Assembly: GCF_009764265.1 (NCBI RefSeq) | Contig: NZ_RWIR01000087.1 | Span: forward strand, 1 to 64,000 | Direction of reading: 5' to 3' | DNA: 64,000 nt | From: Pseudomonas sp. PB101 | GTDB taxonomy: Bacteria; Pseudomonadota; Gammaproteobacteria; Pseudomonadales; Pseudomonadaceae | In this document: piece by piece, positions 8,386 through 17,797 of the stretch | Layout: every line of letters begins with the position of its first letter | How positions within the stretch are numbered: position 1 is the stretch's first letter | Notes under the pieces: generated by a model | What the model was told of the DNA's origin: nothing | Seen by the model: only the letters and a program-made list of their open reading frames with translations | Databases searched by the model: none | Translations under genes and position numbers: made by a program

Positions 8386-9507
8386 TCACTCAGCCTCTTG
8401 CGCATTCAGCGCATAAAACTCCTGGAGCTTGGCTTGCAACAGCTTCTTGTCCGGCAACTGAGTGTGGTACTCCGCGATCAAGGCAGGCGACAGTGATCGG
8501 TTCAGGGCGTACTCGACGATTTCGTCCTCTTTGCTCGCGCACAGCAATACCCCGAGCGCCGGGTTTTCGTGTGTCTTGCGGACATTGCGGTCCAACGCTT
8601 CAAGGTAAAAATCCATCTTCCCCAGGTATTCCGGCTCGAAGCGCCCGACCTTGAGTTCGATTGCCACCAGGCAGTTCAGCCCACGGTGGAAGAACAACAG
8701 ATCCAGCGCAAAGTCCCGCCCACCTACCTGCAACGGATATTGCGAACCCACAAAGCAGAAGTCCCTGCCCAGTTCGATCAGAAAATCCCTGAGCTTGTGC
8801 AGCAGGCCACCATGCAAATCCATCTCTGCATGGCCACGCTCCAGAGCCAGAAACTCGACCACATAGGCATCCTTGAACACGTCCAGGGCCTGGGGATGAA
8901 TTTGTCTCAGCGGTGCTGACACTTTTGCCGGGCTGACCACTGAACGTTCAAACAGAGCCGCCTTGAACTGACGCTCCAGTTCGCGGCTCGACCATTTTTC
9001 CTGGATTGCCATGCGCAGGTAAAACTCACGCTCCTCCGGGTGTTTGCTCTGGTTGAGAATGATCATGTTGTGTGTCCAAGGCAATTGTCTCAGCAGTGCT
9101 GAGACTTTTACGTCATGCCTGTACGCTTCGAAAAATTGACGCATACGAAACAAATTAGGCCGGGTGAAGCCCCTCAGTCCGGGCTGAGTACGAGCGAGGT
9201 GAGTGGCCAATCGAGCCACCACCCCATCCCCCCACTCCGCTGCTTCAATTTTTCGACTGATGTAGGCCCCTACCTGCCAGTGCAACTCGATCAGTTCGGT
9301 GTTGACCGCCTGCATGGCGCGTTGTCGCGCAGTCACAATCAGTTGGGTGATTTCGTTGAAAGCAGAATCGAGAGAGGTATCGCTACGAAGATCATTCACG
9401 TCAGGGCATTTCCATGTCGGTTGCAGGGCCCTTTTAACTACTCCTGATACCGGCGCAGGAACATTCACGATGTATTTCTGCATGAAACAACGCGAACAAG
9501 CCTCCAT
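8386..9507 (-). CDS. DUF1016 (YhcG-like) PDDEXK nuclease-domain protein
   Basis: 373 residues from the ATG at 9507; ATG at 9483 is an alternative. The N-terminal half is a DUF1016_N helical domain (ARQRAMQAVNTELIELHWQV, then SRKIEAAEWGDGVV). The C-terminal half holds a PDDEXK nuclease core: FALDLLFFHRGLNCLVAIEL followed by K, giving the D...ExK triad. YhcG-type genes are scattered, often near restriction or mobile DNA. Here it stands alone, converging on the repressor/RNA block and diverging from the diguanylate cyclase. No methylase partner is present. Confidence 0.88.
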   Translation of the reverse strand: MEACSRCFMQKYIVNVPAPVSGVVKRALQPTWKCPDVNDLRSDTSLDSAFNEITQLIVTARQRAMQAVNTELIELHWQVGAYISRKIEAAEWGDGVVARLATHLARTQPGLRGFTRPNLFRMRQFFEAYRHDVKVSALLRQLPWTHNMIILNQSKHPEEREFYLRMAIQEKWSSRELERQFKAALFERSVVSPAKVSAPLRQIHPQALDVFKDAYVVEFLALERGHAEMDLHGGLLHKLRDFLIELGRDFCFVGSQYPLQVGGRDFALDLLFFHRGLNCLVAIELKVGRFEPEYLGKMDFYLEALDRNVRKTHENPALGVLLCASKEDEIVEYALNRSLSPALIAEYHTQLPDKKLLQAKLQEFYALNAQEAE

Positions 9508-9638
9508 CTCGCCCAGAGAACACTTGCCAAGCCAAAATGGCCGATGCTAAATCCACCCCGTCCAAAGACCGCTACCCTTACCCCGGAAGAAGCTCTGTCG
9601 GTCGGACTTCGCTTTCAAGCTCAACGGGAACCTTCGCA

Positions 9639-10814
9639 ATGGATCTGCACATCCCGACCCTGCTGGTAGTCTCGGTCTTCGTTTTTATTCTGATGGGTTT
9701 GTTGACCTGTCATGCCTGGTGGCGTGAAACCCGTGAGCGTCCGCTGGCTTATCTGGGTGCCATGATGTTGCTCGCCGCCCTGGGTGTGGTGCTGGTCAGC
9801 TGGCGTGGGCGCGGGGTCGACTTTGTCCCGCTGATTTTCGGCAACGTGGCCCTGTTGCTGAGCGCCGCAATGAACTGGACGGCCATGCGCGTACTGGTCG
9901 GGCGCGCGCCGTCGGTGCCGGGAATCGTTGCCGGCGCAGGCATCTGGCTGATCCTCTGCCTGATTCCGGCGTTCTATGACGCCATGCCTGTGCGCGTCGT
10001 GGTGTATTCCCTTCTGGCGGCCGGCTATGGCGTGCTGACAGCCTCGGAGTTCTGGCGCAACCGTCAGAGCCTTGATGTCGCGTACATGCCCGCGCTGGTT
10101 CTGACCCTGTTGCATACCGCTTTCTATCTCGTGCGCAGTGTGATCGACAAGAGCTTGCCGCTGGATCAGGCCCTGTCGGGCGTCGGCGAGGGTGTGCGGT
10201 TTTTCTCCTTCATGCTGTTCGAATCCATGCTCTATGTCATAGGCATTGCTTATGTGACGCTGGCCATGGTCAAGGAGCGCACCGAGCTCAAATTCAAGGC
10301 GGCGGCATTCTGTGATTCGCTCACCGGGATCGGTAACCGGCGCGCCTTCATGTCCCACGGGGAGCGTTTGCTGGCGGATAGCCAACGCCGAACGGAGTCT
10401 GTCGCCCTGCTGTTGTGCGACCTGGATCACTTCAAGCGCTTGAACGATAGCTTCGGCCATCCAGCGGGGGATCAGGCGCTGATCGCGTTCAGCCAGATTC
10501 TGACGGGCAATCTGCGCCATCACGATGTATTCGGTCGCATCGGCGGAGAAGAGTTTGCCTGTCTGCTCAAAGGGGCGGATGAGCGGGAGGCGGTTCAGGT
10601 TGCCGAACGTATCCGCCAGGCGTTTTCCCGGCTGTCGATGCTGGAGCCGGGGATGCTCAGTGTCAGCATCGGCGTCGTCACCACCCGCGAGGCGGGCTAC
10701 GACCTTTCGAGCCTGCTTTCACAGGCCGATGAAGCCCTGTATGGCGCCAAGGATCACGGGCGCAATCGAGTGCAAACCCTGCGCAAGTTGTACCTCAACC
10801 TCACGGATAACTGA
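9639..10814 (+). CDS. Membrane-anchored diguanylate cyclase (GGDEF)
   Basis: 391 residues from the ATG at 9639; the frame is open further upstream to 9537 but that part lacks family character. About six or seven hydrophobic helices fill residues 5-215. The GGDEF domain follows, with active site GGEEF at 302-306 and an inhibitory I-site RHHD at 293-296, exactly five residues before it. It should make cyclic-di-GMP and be product-inhibited. No EAL domain. Its last 14 bases overlap the end of magF on the opposite strand. Confidence 0.92.
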   Translation: MDLHIPTLLVVSVFVFILMGLLTCHAWWRETRERPLAYLGAMMLLAALGVVLVSWRGRGVDFVPLIFGNVALLLSAAMNWTAMRVLVGRAPSVPGIVAGAGIWLILCLIPAFYDAMPVRVVVYSLLAAGYGVLTASEFWRNRQSLDVAYMPALVLTLLHTAFYLVRSVIDKSLPLDQALSGVGEGVRFFSFMLFESMLYVIGIAYVTLAMVKERTELKFKAAAFCDSLTGIGNRRAFMSHGERLLADSQRRTESVALLLCDLDHFKRLNDSFGHPAGDQALIAFSQILTGNLRHHDVFGRIGGEEFACLLKGADEREAVQVAERIRQAFSRLSMLEPGMLSVSIGVVTTREAGYDLSSLLSQADEALYGAKDHGRNRVQTLRKLYLNLTDN

Positions 10815-11613
10815 ACGACTTCACCAACGTCAACTCCCCGACCGCGCGCATCGGCACCAGGAACGTCTCCATTTTCTCGCTCGGCGTTCCTTCTTCGGTA
10901 ATCACCGTCACCTGCGCGGTGGTCAGCGGTTGGACCGCGTCTTCCTGCCCTTCTTCATCACTGCTGTAGCCACCGCCGAAGTAGTTCACATAAACCAGAT
11001 ACTGCCCCTTGATCGGTGCGGGCATGGCGAAGATTTCCGGACCATAGCCGGTGGTGACGTCGACGTCGAGCGCGGCGCCGTTGGGGGCGACGCGGTCGCC
11101 GTACCAGATGTGCGCACCGTCGGGAGTGATCAGGTGCAGGTCGAGGTCGGTGCCGTCGCTGTCCCACGCCAGCAATACTCGCAATTTGGCCGGGGTGGCG
11201 CCGCCGCTGCTGTTGAGGAACTGCGTGCGTTTACGTTGTTGGCCATCCGGGCTGCGAACTTCGACGCTGTTGCTGCCGTTGGGGAATGAGAACGGGCGAT
11301 CGAAACGGCCGGCTGGGTCGATCTTCAGGGGCATGCTGACGCCGTTGACGATCAAGCGACCGGGCTCAGCGGATTTGGGCGTGGCTTTGATCTGCCCACT
11401 GATGCGAGCGGTGTTGGCCTGCCCTGCCGGAGTATTCACCGACGAGGCCGGGTAGTTGACGACCTGCCGGAAACTTTCCCCTTCACCTTCGGATGCTCCG
11501 GTGCGCCAGCCGCCTGCGGGGGTGTCGAGTTTGACGCTGTCAGCCGCCATCAACGATGGCAACGCCATCAGCGAACAGAAAAACAGCAAGACCTGTGGAT
11601 AACGGAGTTTCAT
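10801..11613 (-). CDS. magF: Periplasmic DUF2135 (YfaP/MagF-like) protein
   Basis: 270 residues with a Sec signal peptide (cut probably after LPSLMA). The DUF2135 core reads LAWDSDGTDLDLHLITPDG followed by YLVYVNYFGGGY, a beta-sandwich pattern. It is a paralogue of the first gene of the operon at 20180-20971: both share DLDLH/ELDLH, TPDG, YLVYVNY, ETF-VP and LVK-F-Y. Last gene of the mag operon, three bases after magE. In P. aeruginosa, Mag proteins are reported from memory to associate with the macroglobulin MagD. The name is by homology. Confidence 0.82.
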   Translation of the reverse strand: MKLRYPQVLLFFCSLMALPSLMAADSVKLDTPAGGWRTGASEGEGESFRQVVNYPASSVNTPAGQANTARISGQIKATPKSAEPGRLIVNGVSMPLKIDPAGRFDRPFSFPNGSNSVEVRSPDGQQRKRTQFLNSSGGATPAKLRVLLAWDSDGTDLDLHLITPDGAHIWYGDRVAPNGAALDVDVTTGYGPEIFAMPAPIKGQYLVYVNYFGGGYSSDEEGQEDAVQPLTTAQVTVITEEGTPSEKMETFLVPMRAVGELTLVKSFSYP

Positions 11614-11616
11614 GGT

Positions 11617-13236
11617 CTATTCCAGCAAGAGGTGGCGGGCGAGCCCTTCGATGTAGGTTTCATCCTGGCCGTTGGGGTGTGCCTCGAAGGCCAGGTGCAG
11701 GTATTCGTGGGTCAGGTCGAGGCGGTCTTGCAGCGTCAGCACACCGCGCACATAGATGCGCTGGCGTTCGCGGTCGACATAGGGGCGGCCGAAGGCCAGG
11801 CGGCACACGGCGAAGGTGCTGACTTCGTTGTAGCCGGTTTCGCTTTCAAGCTGCGGGCGCCAGCCGCGCCGTTGCTTGTGCAGCCAGTCTTGTGCGGCGG
11901 GCAACGCTTCGCAGGACGCGACCGGGTTGTCCCAGCGACTGAGGCTGGCGCGCGGGTAGGCGTGCAGCAGGATGGCGTCGTAACGCTGGCCGGCGCGGGC
12001 CTGCTCGACGGCTTGCTGCCAGGACAGTTTGTCCGGGCCGGGTTGATCGGAATGGTAGGTCACGGTACTGCCGGCCAAGACCAGGTCGCTGGTCCACGCG
12101 GCGATGTCGCGAGCCCCGGGTGACGCCGGACGCGGTGCGACGCGCTGACGGTTGCTGCTGTCGTCGATGCTCAGGCAATCGCCACTGCGCGTGGCGTTTT
12201 GCAGCAGGTATGTACGAATGGCCACGGCCAGGGCTTTGGCGGCTTCGACCGGTTCGGCGCTGGCTTCGCGCTGGAGAACCCGGGCGACGTATTCTTCGCG
12301 ATCCAGCCGGGCGACGAGCTTGTCGTTGAGCAGAAACAGTTCGCCGTCGCTGTGGATATCCAGCGCATTGCCGTTGGCGAATTCAACACGATAGTCACCC
12401 TGCAATGCTCCGGAAGTCACCGCCGCGCCCCCTGACAGCACGCGCCGAAGCGGATAGCGCGAGAACAGATCGACTTCTACGCACCTCCCCGCCTCCACAG
12501 GCCATGCAACAGGAAGCACCGTCGACATTGCTTGCGCGTAATCACTTAGTACCCGCTGACTGGTGCCACGCCCGCCGGCCCAGACCGGTGTACCGTCCGC
12601 CGTCCAACCGGCAAACCCGCCCTGACGCGATGTTGCATCCTGATCCGCCAGCCAGCTCCAGGTCTTCACCCGCAGGCGGCTGCCGAGCTCGCCGACGACA
12701 TGGCCGTCGGCGGCATTGAGCACCACATCGAGTAACACACGCCGGGCTTGATCCTGTGCCGGCAGCACCGCCAGCACCTTCAACAGCTCTGCTACCGAAA
12801 CCCGCGTAGCCGGTTGCAACGAAGGCAAATCCAGCAACCATGGCGGCGCCTGCCGCGTCTGCCAATAGGCTCGCCAGTCGCCATCACTGATGCCCAGTCG
12901 CGTGGGTTCGAAATACAGACCGCATGACTTCACCAACGCCTGATCACGTTCGATCCTGCCGCCCGCCGTGCAGCAATACATCTCTTCCTTCGATTGGCCA
13001 CGACATTCATACGCCGGCTCTCGGGCGCCGGTGTCCACCAGCCAGGCGTAGACGAATATCTTCCACACACTGCCCAGCGGCGTCTGCAAGGTCTGCGGCA
13101 ACGGCTCGCGGGCGATCACCTGCGTTCGGCTCAGGGACAACAAATCGCCCTTGAAGGCAAGGCGCAAAGGCTCGTCCTGCGCTGTCGCCAGCGCAGGGAG
13201 CAAACACAGCAGCCAACCCATCAGCAGCCTGTGCAC
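11617..13236 (-). CDS. magE: DUF2300 (YfaQ/MagE-like) multidomain cell-wall protein
   Basis: 539 residues from a GTG at 13236, one base after the magD stop; ATG at 13221 is the alternative. A signal peptide (WLLCLLPALATA) leads into three parts. Residues ~25-235 resemble a penicillin-binding or class D beta-lactamase fold: GSVWK gives SxxK (Ser56, Lys59), KSCGLYF gives SxN-like SCG (104-106), and RVKTW gives a KTG-like KTW (191-193). Residues ~285-400 resemble SpoIID: EEYVARVLQREASAEPVEAA with Glu324 where the lytic transglycosylase Glu sits, then ALAVAIRTYLL. The C-terminus has HEYLH (510-514) with downstream Glu, a zinc-peptidase motif. The DUF assignment is from context; the three-part reading is inference. 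Confidence 0.78.
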   Translation of the reverse strand: MHRLLMGWLLCLLPALATAQDEPLRLAFKGDLLSLSRTQVIAREPLPQTLQTPLGSVWKIFVYAWLVDTGAREPAYECRGQSKEEMYCCTAGGRIERDQALVKSCGLYFEPTRLGISDGDWRAYWQTRQAPPWLLDLPSLQPATRVSVAELLKVLAVLPAQDQARRVLLDVVLNAADGHVVGELGSRLRVKTWSWLADQDATSRQGGFAGWTADGTPVWAGGRGTSQRVLSDYAQAMSTVLPVAWPVEAGRCVEVDLFSRYPLRRVLSGGAAVTSGALQGDYRVEFANGNALDIHSDGELFLLNDKLVARLDREEYVARVLQREASAEPVEAAKALAVAIRTYLLQNATRSGDCLSIDDSSNRQRVAPRPASPGARDIAAWTSDLVLAGSTVTYHSDQPGPDKLSWQQAVEQARAGQRYDAILLHAYPRASLSRWDNPVASCEALPAAQDWLHKQRRGWRPQLESETGYNEVSTFAVCRLAFGRPYVDRERQRIYVRGVLTLQDRLDLTHEYLHLAFEAHPNGQDETYIEGLARHLLLE

Positions 13237-13237
13237 G

Positions 13238-16200
13238 TCAGTGAACCGTGACCTGGCCGAGGGCTGCCTTTTGCTCCATGGCCTGATGTTGCGGCGCATA
13301 GACCTGAGTGAAACGCACCGGCGGCAAGTTGAACTGGCCCTTCTGCGAGAAACGCACCAAGTGCCGCAAGCGCAATTCGCCACTCAAGGCATCGACCGGA
13401 ACGGCATAAGCCATTTGCCCCGGCTCGAAACGCGCCTTCTCCAGCGCCGTCGGCTCGGTACCGTCCTTGCCCATGAGCTTGATGCCCCAGGTCGTGCGCT
13501 CGACATCGGCGCCCGGTGGCAACGGCACTTCCAGCAGGCCGTAGCGCAACGGTTTGGTGGCTTTGCTGGTGACGATCACTTCATCGAGATAGAGGTTGTC
13601 GCTGGACAACGGGGCGTTGCCGACCGCTTCGAGTTTGAAGGTGAAGGCCTCGTCCCCCGGCACCAGTCGCGACAGGCGACGGGTGATGGTCACAGCCATC
13701 GGATCGACCGCCGGCTGCTGGCTGCGATAGCTCAATGCCGCGCGCAGCGGACGCTCTTGCGCACCGGCCAGGGTCAATACCGCCGGCACTGGCGCAGGCC
13801 CCTGCCACGTCCAGTACATCTCACCAGACACCCCGTACTGCTTCTTCCAGCCTTCACCCGGCGCCAATGCAATGGTGGGCGATGCCTGCTCGATGCTGCG
13901 TTGCAGCCAGGTCAACGCCAATGCACGTTCCAGGGTCGATTGCTGCGGCAACAGACGTTGCAGCAAGGCCTGGGCGTGAGCCTGATCGATGGGTTGCAGC
14001 GACAGGTTCAGCGCTTCGGCAAACGGCTGGGAACTGACCGCCAGGCGCTGCTGCGCATCGCTCAGTTGCCGATTGAACGCATCCGGCAACGCGACCTTCA
14101 CTTGCCTGGCCAGCGATGCCGTCAGCACGCGTGCGGCCGCCAGCCCCAAGGTTGAATCCGGATCGCTCATGACCAGGCTGTCTTCGCCGCCTTCCATCAG
14201 GTTCGCCGCCGTGCCCTCGCCCGCTTTCGCCAGGTCGTCCATCAAGCCGCTGAGCAAGGTGTTGACCGGCAACTGCATCTGCCTGGCGAACGACAGGATC
14301 AGCGCCCGCTGCAGCAGCGGCGTGTTCTTCGCCTGCTTGGCGTAGACCTCCAGCACCCGCTGCCAATGCTCCGGCGGCAGGCTCAGTTCCAGCACTTGGC
14401 TGGCGTGCCAGTCGGCGTAATAGGCGTAGGCGGTGAGAAATGCATCCGGCTCGCCGTCCATGCCCCACCAGGTGAAACTCGCCGAAGGACCGGCCATTTG
14501 CACCAGGCGCAGGCGACTGTTTTGCATGATCAGGCGCAGGCGATCGCGGATCTGCGGATTCGCCGCCAGCGTCGGGTAAGCAATGCTCAACGGCAACAGA
14601 CGACTGGCGGTCTGCTCGACGCCACCGTAGGGGTAGCTCAACAGGTCGTCGAGAGCCGAACGGAACAACGCTTGCGGACTGTCATCCAGGCGCAGGCGGA
14701 TATCACTGGCGTCTGCCGGCAACGTCAGCGGCGTATCGCCCTCGGCCACATCAAGACTCTGCGACTGCGTCACCTGCCACCCTTCCCCGCTGGCGCTCAG
14801 GCGCACCGTCAACGCGTCAGCGGTTTTGCCGTCCTGCACCAGTTCGGCGCTCCACTCGCCATTGGCCAGTTCAAAGGCCGGCAACGGGAGGTAGTTGATG
14901 CCGCTGTTGAGGGTCACAGGTACGCGCTGTTCGTTGCCGGCGTAATGGGTCACCAGTTCGGCCTTGAGCGGTTTCTCGGCCTGGTTGAAAGCGAACACGC
15001 CGAGGTCCGGTTTGTCGCCAGCGCGGAATCGAGTCGGACCGCTCCACTTCAGGTACAGCGGTTTTTCCGAGCGTACGAATTGCTTCTTCTGCCCGACCTG
15101 ACCGTCATCGGCGATGGCCCTGGCGGTGATGCGCCAGCGGGTCAGGGAGTCCGGCATCTTGAAGGTGAAGCGGGTTTTGCCGTTGGCATCGCTCAGCAAT
15201 TCCGGTTGCCAGGCTGCCGTGTCGACATCCTCACGACGCGGCCGCTCCAGCACCTTCACCCCGCGTTCACTGCGATTGGCCTTGCCCGGCGCACCGGGGC
15301 TGCCTGGCAAGGCGACGTCATAGCTGATGAACGACAAACTGGCGCTGGTGCGCACGTTGTTGCGCCGTGGGTGATAGAAAAACTGGTCGATGCTTGGCGC
15401 GACTTCCGGTTGCAGCACGTAGACCATTTCATCGACCACGCTGACCGTCAGGTGCGCGGGAATCGCTTTGCCGGCGAACCGGGTGGTCAGGTCCACCGAG
15501 ACGGTTTCACCCGGTTGATAGTTTTCTTTGTCGGTGGCGATCACAACGTCGATCTGTGGCGTGACTACCTTGATGCCGGCGTTCTGGAAACTGTATTGGC
15601 CGCCCTTGGTGTACAGCACCGAGAAGGTCAGGTTCGGCGCGAAACCGTCCTTCACCGGGATGCGCGCGCGGTACTGGGTATCGCTGAGCTTTTCCATTTT
15701 CAGCCAGTCGCCGCCCCTGGACAGCAGCGCAGTCGCTTCGACCTTGTCGCGCTCCAGGGACAGCAGCGCATCGCTCACGGGTTCCGGGAAAGTGATCAGC
15801 GCCAGCGCTTCATCGCCAGCAATGTACTCGGGTTTGTCGAGGACGATTTCCACGGTACCGGGTACGGCTTTGACACCTTCACCGGTTACCGAATGGCCGG
15901 TGGCGCCAACCACCCGGCCATGATCATCCTTGAGCGTCAGGTTGTAGGTGCCCGGCCGGTCGAAGGCCAGGGTGAAGCCCTTGTCGGTTGCCGCGAGCTT
16001 GCCTTCGCCGGTGCTCTGGTCTTCCAGGCGCACCCAGGCGTAACTGCCGGGCGAAACGGCTTGGGCCTGCTCGCCCTCACGGGTGTAGCTGAAGGCAACC
16101 TTGTCACCCACCGCGCTGAAACGTTGAGGCGCGCTCAAGCGGAAATTCGCCGCGCCACGGTCGATGAGGATTTCCTTGGTGGTTTTCACGCGATAGGCTG

Positions 16201-17797
16201 CACCGTCGCTGGCAAACACCGTGAGCATGTAGCGACTCGGCTTGTCCGCTGCCGGCAAGTCAAGGGACGCATTGCCCTTGGCATCGGTGGTCAATTCGGT
16301 GCTGGTCAGCTCCACCGGAAATTGCCCGAGGTATTGCAGTTCGTTGTCGACCATCGACAGCTGCTGGGCACGCAGGCTCAGGCTCAACTTCGCATTGGCC
16401 ACCGGCTTGCCGTCCGGGTACAGCAGCACCAGGTTGCCCTTGACCGGTTCGCCGGTACGGTAATCCTGCTTGGCCAGATTGAGCGAAATCTCGAAGTGCG
16501 GCTTGATGTACTCAGCCACCCGGAAGGCGCTGCTGTAGGCCTGATCCTTGTAGTTGAAACGCAGTTCATATCCACCGGCCACGGCGTTATCGGGCAGCTG
16601 GAATCGGCCCTGGGTGCCAGCCTTGGAATCGAGTTTCAGATCGAGGGATTGCAGCGCCGTACCGGTCGCATCCAGCACGGTCACGTTGACATCGGCTGCA
16701 CTTGGCTGCACCGAGTCCCGGGCATTCTTGAATTCACGGCCGACGATTTTCAGTGACACCCAATCCCCCGGTCGATACAGCGGCCGGTCGGTGAAGGCAT
16801 AGAGTTTGGTGTCGTAGATTTCACTGTCGTAGTAGAAATTCTCGGAGACGAACACCCCGCCCTCTTCGTCCTCGCCGATCACGAACGAACGTTCGGGGCT
16901 GACGTGTTTCAGGCGCAGCAAGCCGTCGGTATCGGTGGCGCCGCTGCTCATCACGCCGAGGCCATCGGTCCACAGCACATTGACCTTCGGCACCGAACTG
17001 CCTTCGTGTTTGCGCGCAGCCCACACCAGCAATTCGTCACCGGCGATCTTGCTCACCGCCACGGTGTTGGAGACGAACACCATGGTGGTCGCGCGGTACT
17101 TGCCGATCAGCGCTTCCACCAGATACAGGCCCGGTTTGAGATTGCCCAACGGGATGTACACGTTGCCCGGCGCGACGCTGACGAACTCGCTGGAAGACCC
17201 GGCCAGGTTCACCCCGGCTGGTGGCTGGATCGGCTTGGCCTGCCACAACGGATAGCGGAACTGGCTGACCACCGGCAAGCCCGGTATCAGCGCGAATTGC
17301 GGCTGCGCATCGTAGGGCGTTGGCGCGGCCATCGCATTGCCCATCTTCAGTTCCGGCACTTCCTCGGTGACTTGTTTACGCGACTCGTAGGAAAACGCCC
17401 GCTGCATCACCCGACGGGATTTGCGGTACCAGTTGTCCCACAGGTACGCGAGCGTGTTGGACAGGCCTTCACCCTTGAACTGGCCATCGCTGACCACCCG
17501 ATGCAGGTTCTTCTGGCGTTTGAGAAAATCCAGCGGTTTGTCGATGCGGTACACGCGAATGTCGGCGCCGCCGTAGGGTTCCATGCGAAACCGGCGATAG
17601 TCGCGGCCCGGCGCTTCGAGTCGGACCATCGCCTGTTCATCGCTGGCAAAACTGCTGTCGGCCAGCAGGAAAAAACTCTCGCCGGCTACCGGCGTATAGC
17701 CGCTCGGTGCGACCGTGTCTTCGGCGTTGACCACTGAAAATGGCAGCACCAGCAACAACAGCAGAGGCAGAAAACGCAGCATGCGGGCACCGGTCAT
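13238..17797 (-). CDS. magD: Bacterial alpha-2-macroglobulin lacking the thioester (YfaS/MagD)
   Basis: 1519 residues from the ATG at 17797, which overlaps the magC stop as ATGA; an upstream open frame to 18199 lies inside magC. A Sec signal peptide (LLLLLVLPFSVVNA) has no lipobox Cys, so the protein is periplasmic rather than lipid-anchored. MG-type beta domains follow, with a conserved TDRPLYRPGDWVSLK segment, then the A2M family region (WQPELLSDANGKTRFTFKMP) and the alpha/alpha toroid. At residues 1058-1062 the thioester motif reads GGVEQ: Gly1059 replaces the Cys of the usual GCxEQ, so no covalent trap can form. This matches the non-thioester MagD class. Confidence 0.93.
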   Translation of the reverse strand: MTGARMLRFLPLLLLLVLPFSVVNAEDTVAPSGYTPVAGESFFLLADSSFASDEQAMVRLEAPGRDYRRFRMEPYGGADIRVYRIDKPLDFLKRQKNLHRVVSDGQFKGEGLSNTLAYLWDNWYRKSRRVMQRAFSYESRKQVTEEVPELKMGNAMAAPTPYDAQPQFALIPGLPVVSQFRYPLWQAKPIQPPAGVNLAGSSSEFVSVAPGNVYIPLGNLKPGLYLVEALIGKYRATTMVFVSNTVAVSKIAGDELLVWAARKHEGSSVPKVNVLWTDGLGVMSSGATDTDGLLRLKHVSPERSFVIGEDEEGGVFVSENFYYDSEIYDTKLYAFTDRPLYRPGDWVSLKIVGREFKNARDSVQPSAADVNVTVLDATGTALQSLDLKLDSKAGTQGRFQLPDNAVAGGYELRFNYKDQAYSSAFRVAEYIKPHFEISLNLAKQDYRTGEPVKGNLVLLYPDGKPVANAKLSLSLRAQQLSMVDNELQYLGQFPVELTSTELTTDAKGNASLDLPAADKPSRYMLTVFASDGAAYRVKTTKEILIDRGAANFRLSAPQRFSAVGDKVAFSYTREGEQAQAVSPGSYAWVRLEDQSTGEGKLAATDKGFTLAFDRPGTYNLTLKDDHGRVVGATGHSVTGEGVKAVPGTVEIVLDKPEYIAGDEALALITFPEPVSDALLSLERDKVEATALLSRGGDWLKMEKLSDTQYRARIPVKDGFAPNLTFSVLYTKGGQYSFQNAGIKVVTPQIDVVIATDKENYQPGETVSVDLTTRFAGKAIPAHLTVSVVDEMVYVLQPEVAPSIDQFFYHPRRNNVRTSASLSFISYDVALPGSPGAPGKANRSERGVKVLERPRREDVDTAAWQPELLSDANGKTRFTFKMPDSLTRWRITARAIADDGQVGQKKQFVRSEKPLYLKWSGPTRFRAGDKPDLGVFAFNQAEKPLKAELVTHYAGNEQRVPVTLNSGINYLPLPAFELANGEWSAELVQDGKTADALTVRLSASGEGWQVTQSQSLDVAEGDTPLTLPADASDIRLRLDDSPQALFRSALDDLLSYPYGGVEQTASRLLPLSIAYPTLAANPQIRDRLRLIMQNSRLRLVQMAGPSASFTWWGMDGEPDAFLTAYAYYADWHASQVLELSLPPEHWQRVLEVYAKQAKNTPLLQRALILSFARQMQLPVNTLLSGLMDDLAKAGEGTAANLMEGGEDSLVMSDPDSTLGLAAARVLTASLARQVKVALPDAFNRQLSDAQQRLAVSSQPFAEALNLSLQPIDQAHAQALLQRLLPQQSTLERALALTWLQRSIEQASPTIALAPGEGWKKQYGVSGEMYWTWQGPAPVPAVLTLAGAQERPLRAALSYRSQQPAVDPMAVTITRRLSRLVPGDEAFTFKLEAVGNAPLSSDNLYLDEVIVTSKATKPLRYGLLEVPLPPGADVERTTWGIKLMGKDGTEPTALEKARFEPGQMAYAVPVDALSGELRLRHLVRFSQKGQFNLPPVRFTQVYAPQHQAMEQKAALGQVTVH

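Noticed and set aside
14366..16756. 796-codon open frame antisense to the macroglobulin gene
   Set aside because: The sense frame encodes a clear A2M protein with signal peptide and operon context. The antisense frame has a shadow composition rich in Arg, Gln, Gly and His and no family motifs, as expected from GC-rich codon bias.
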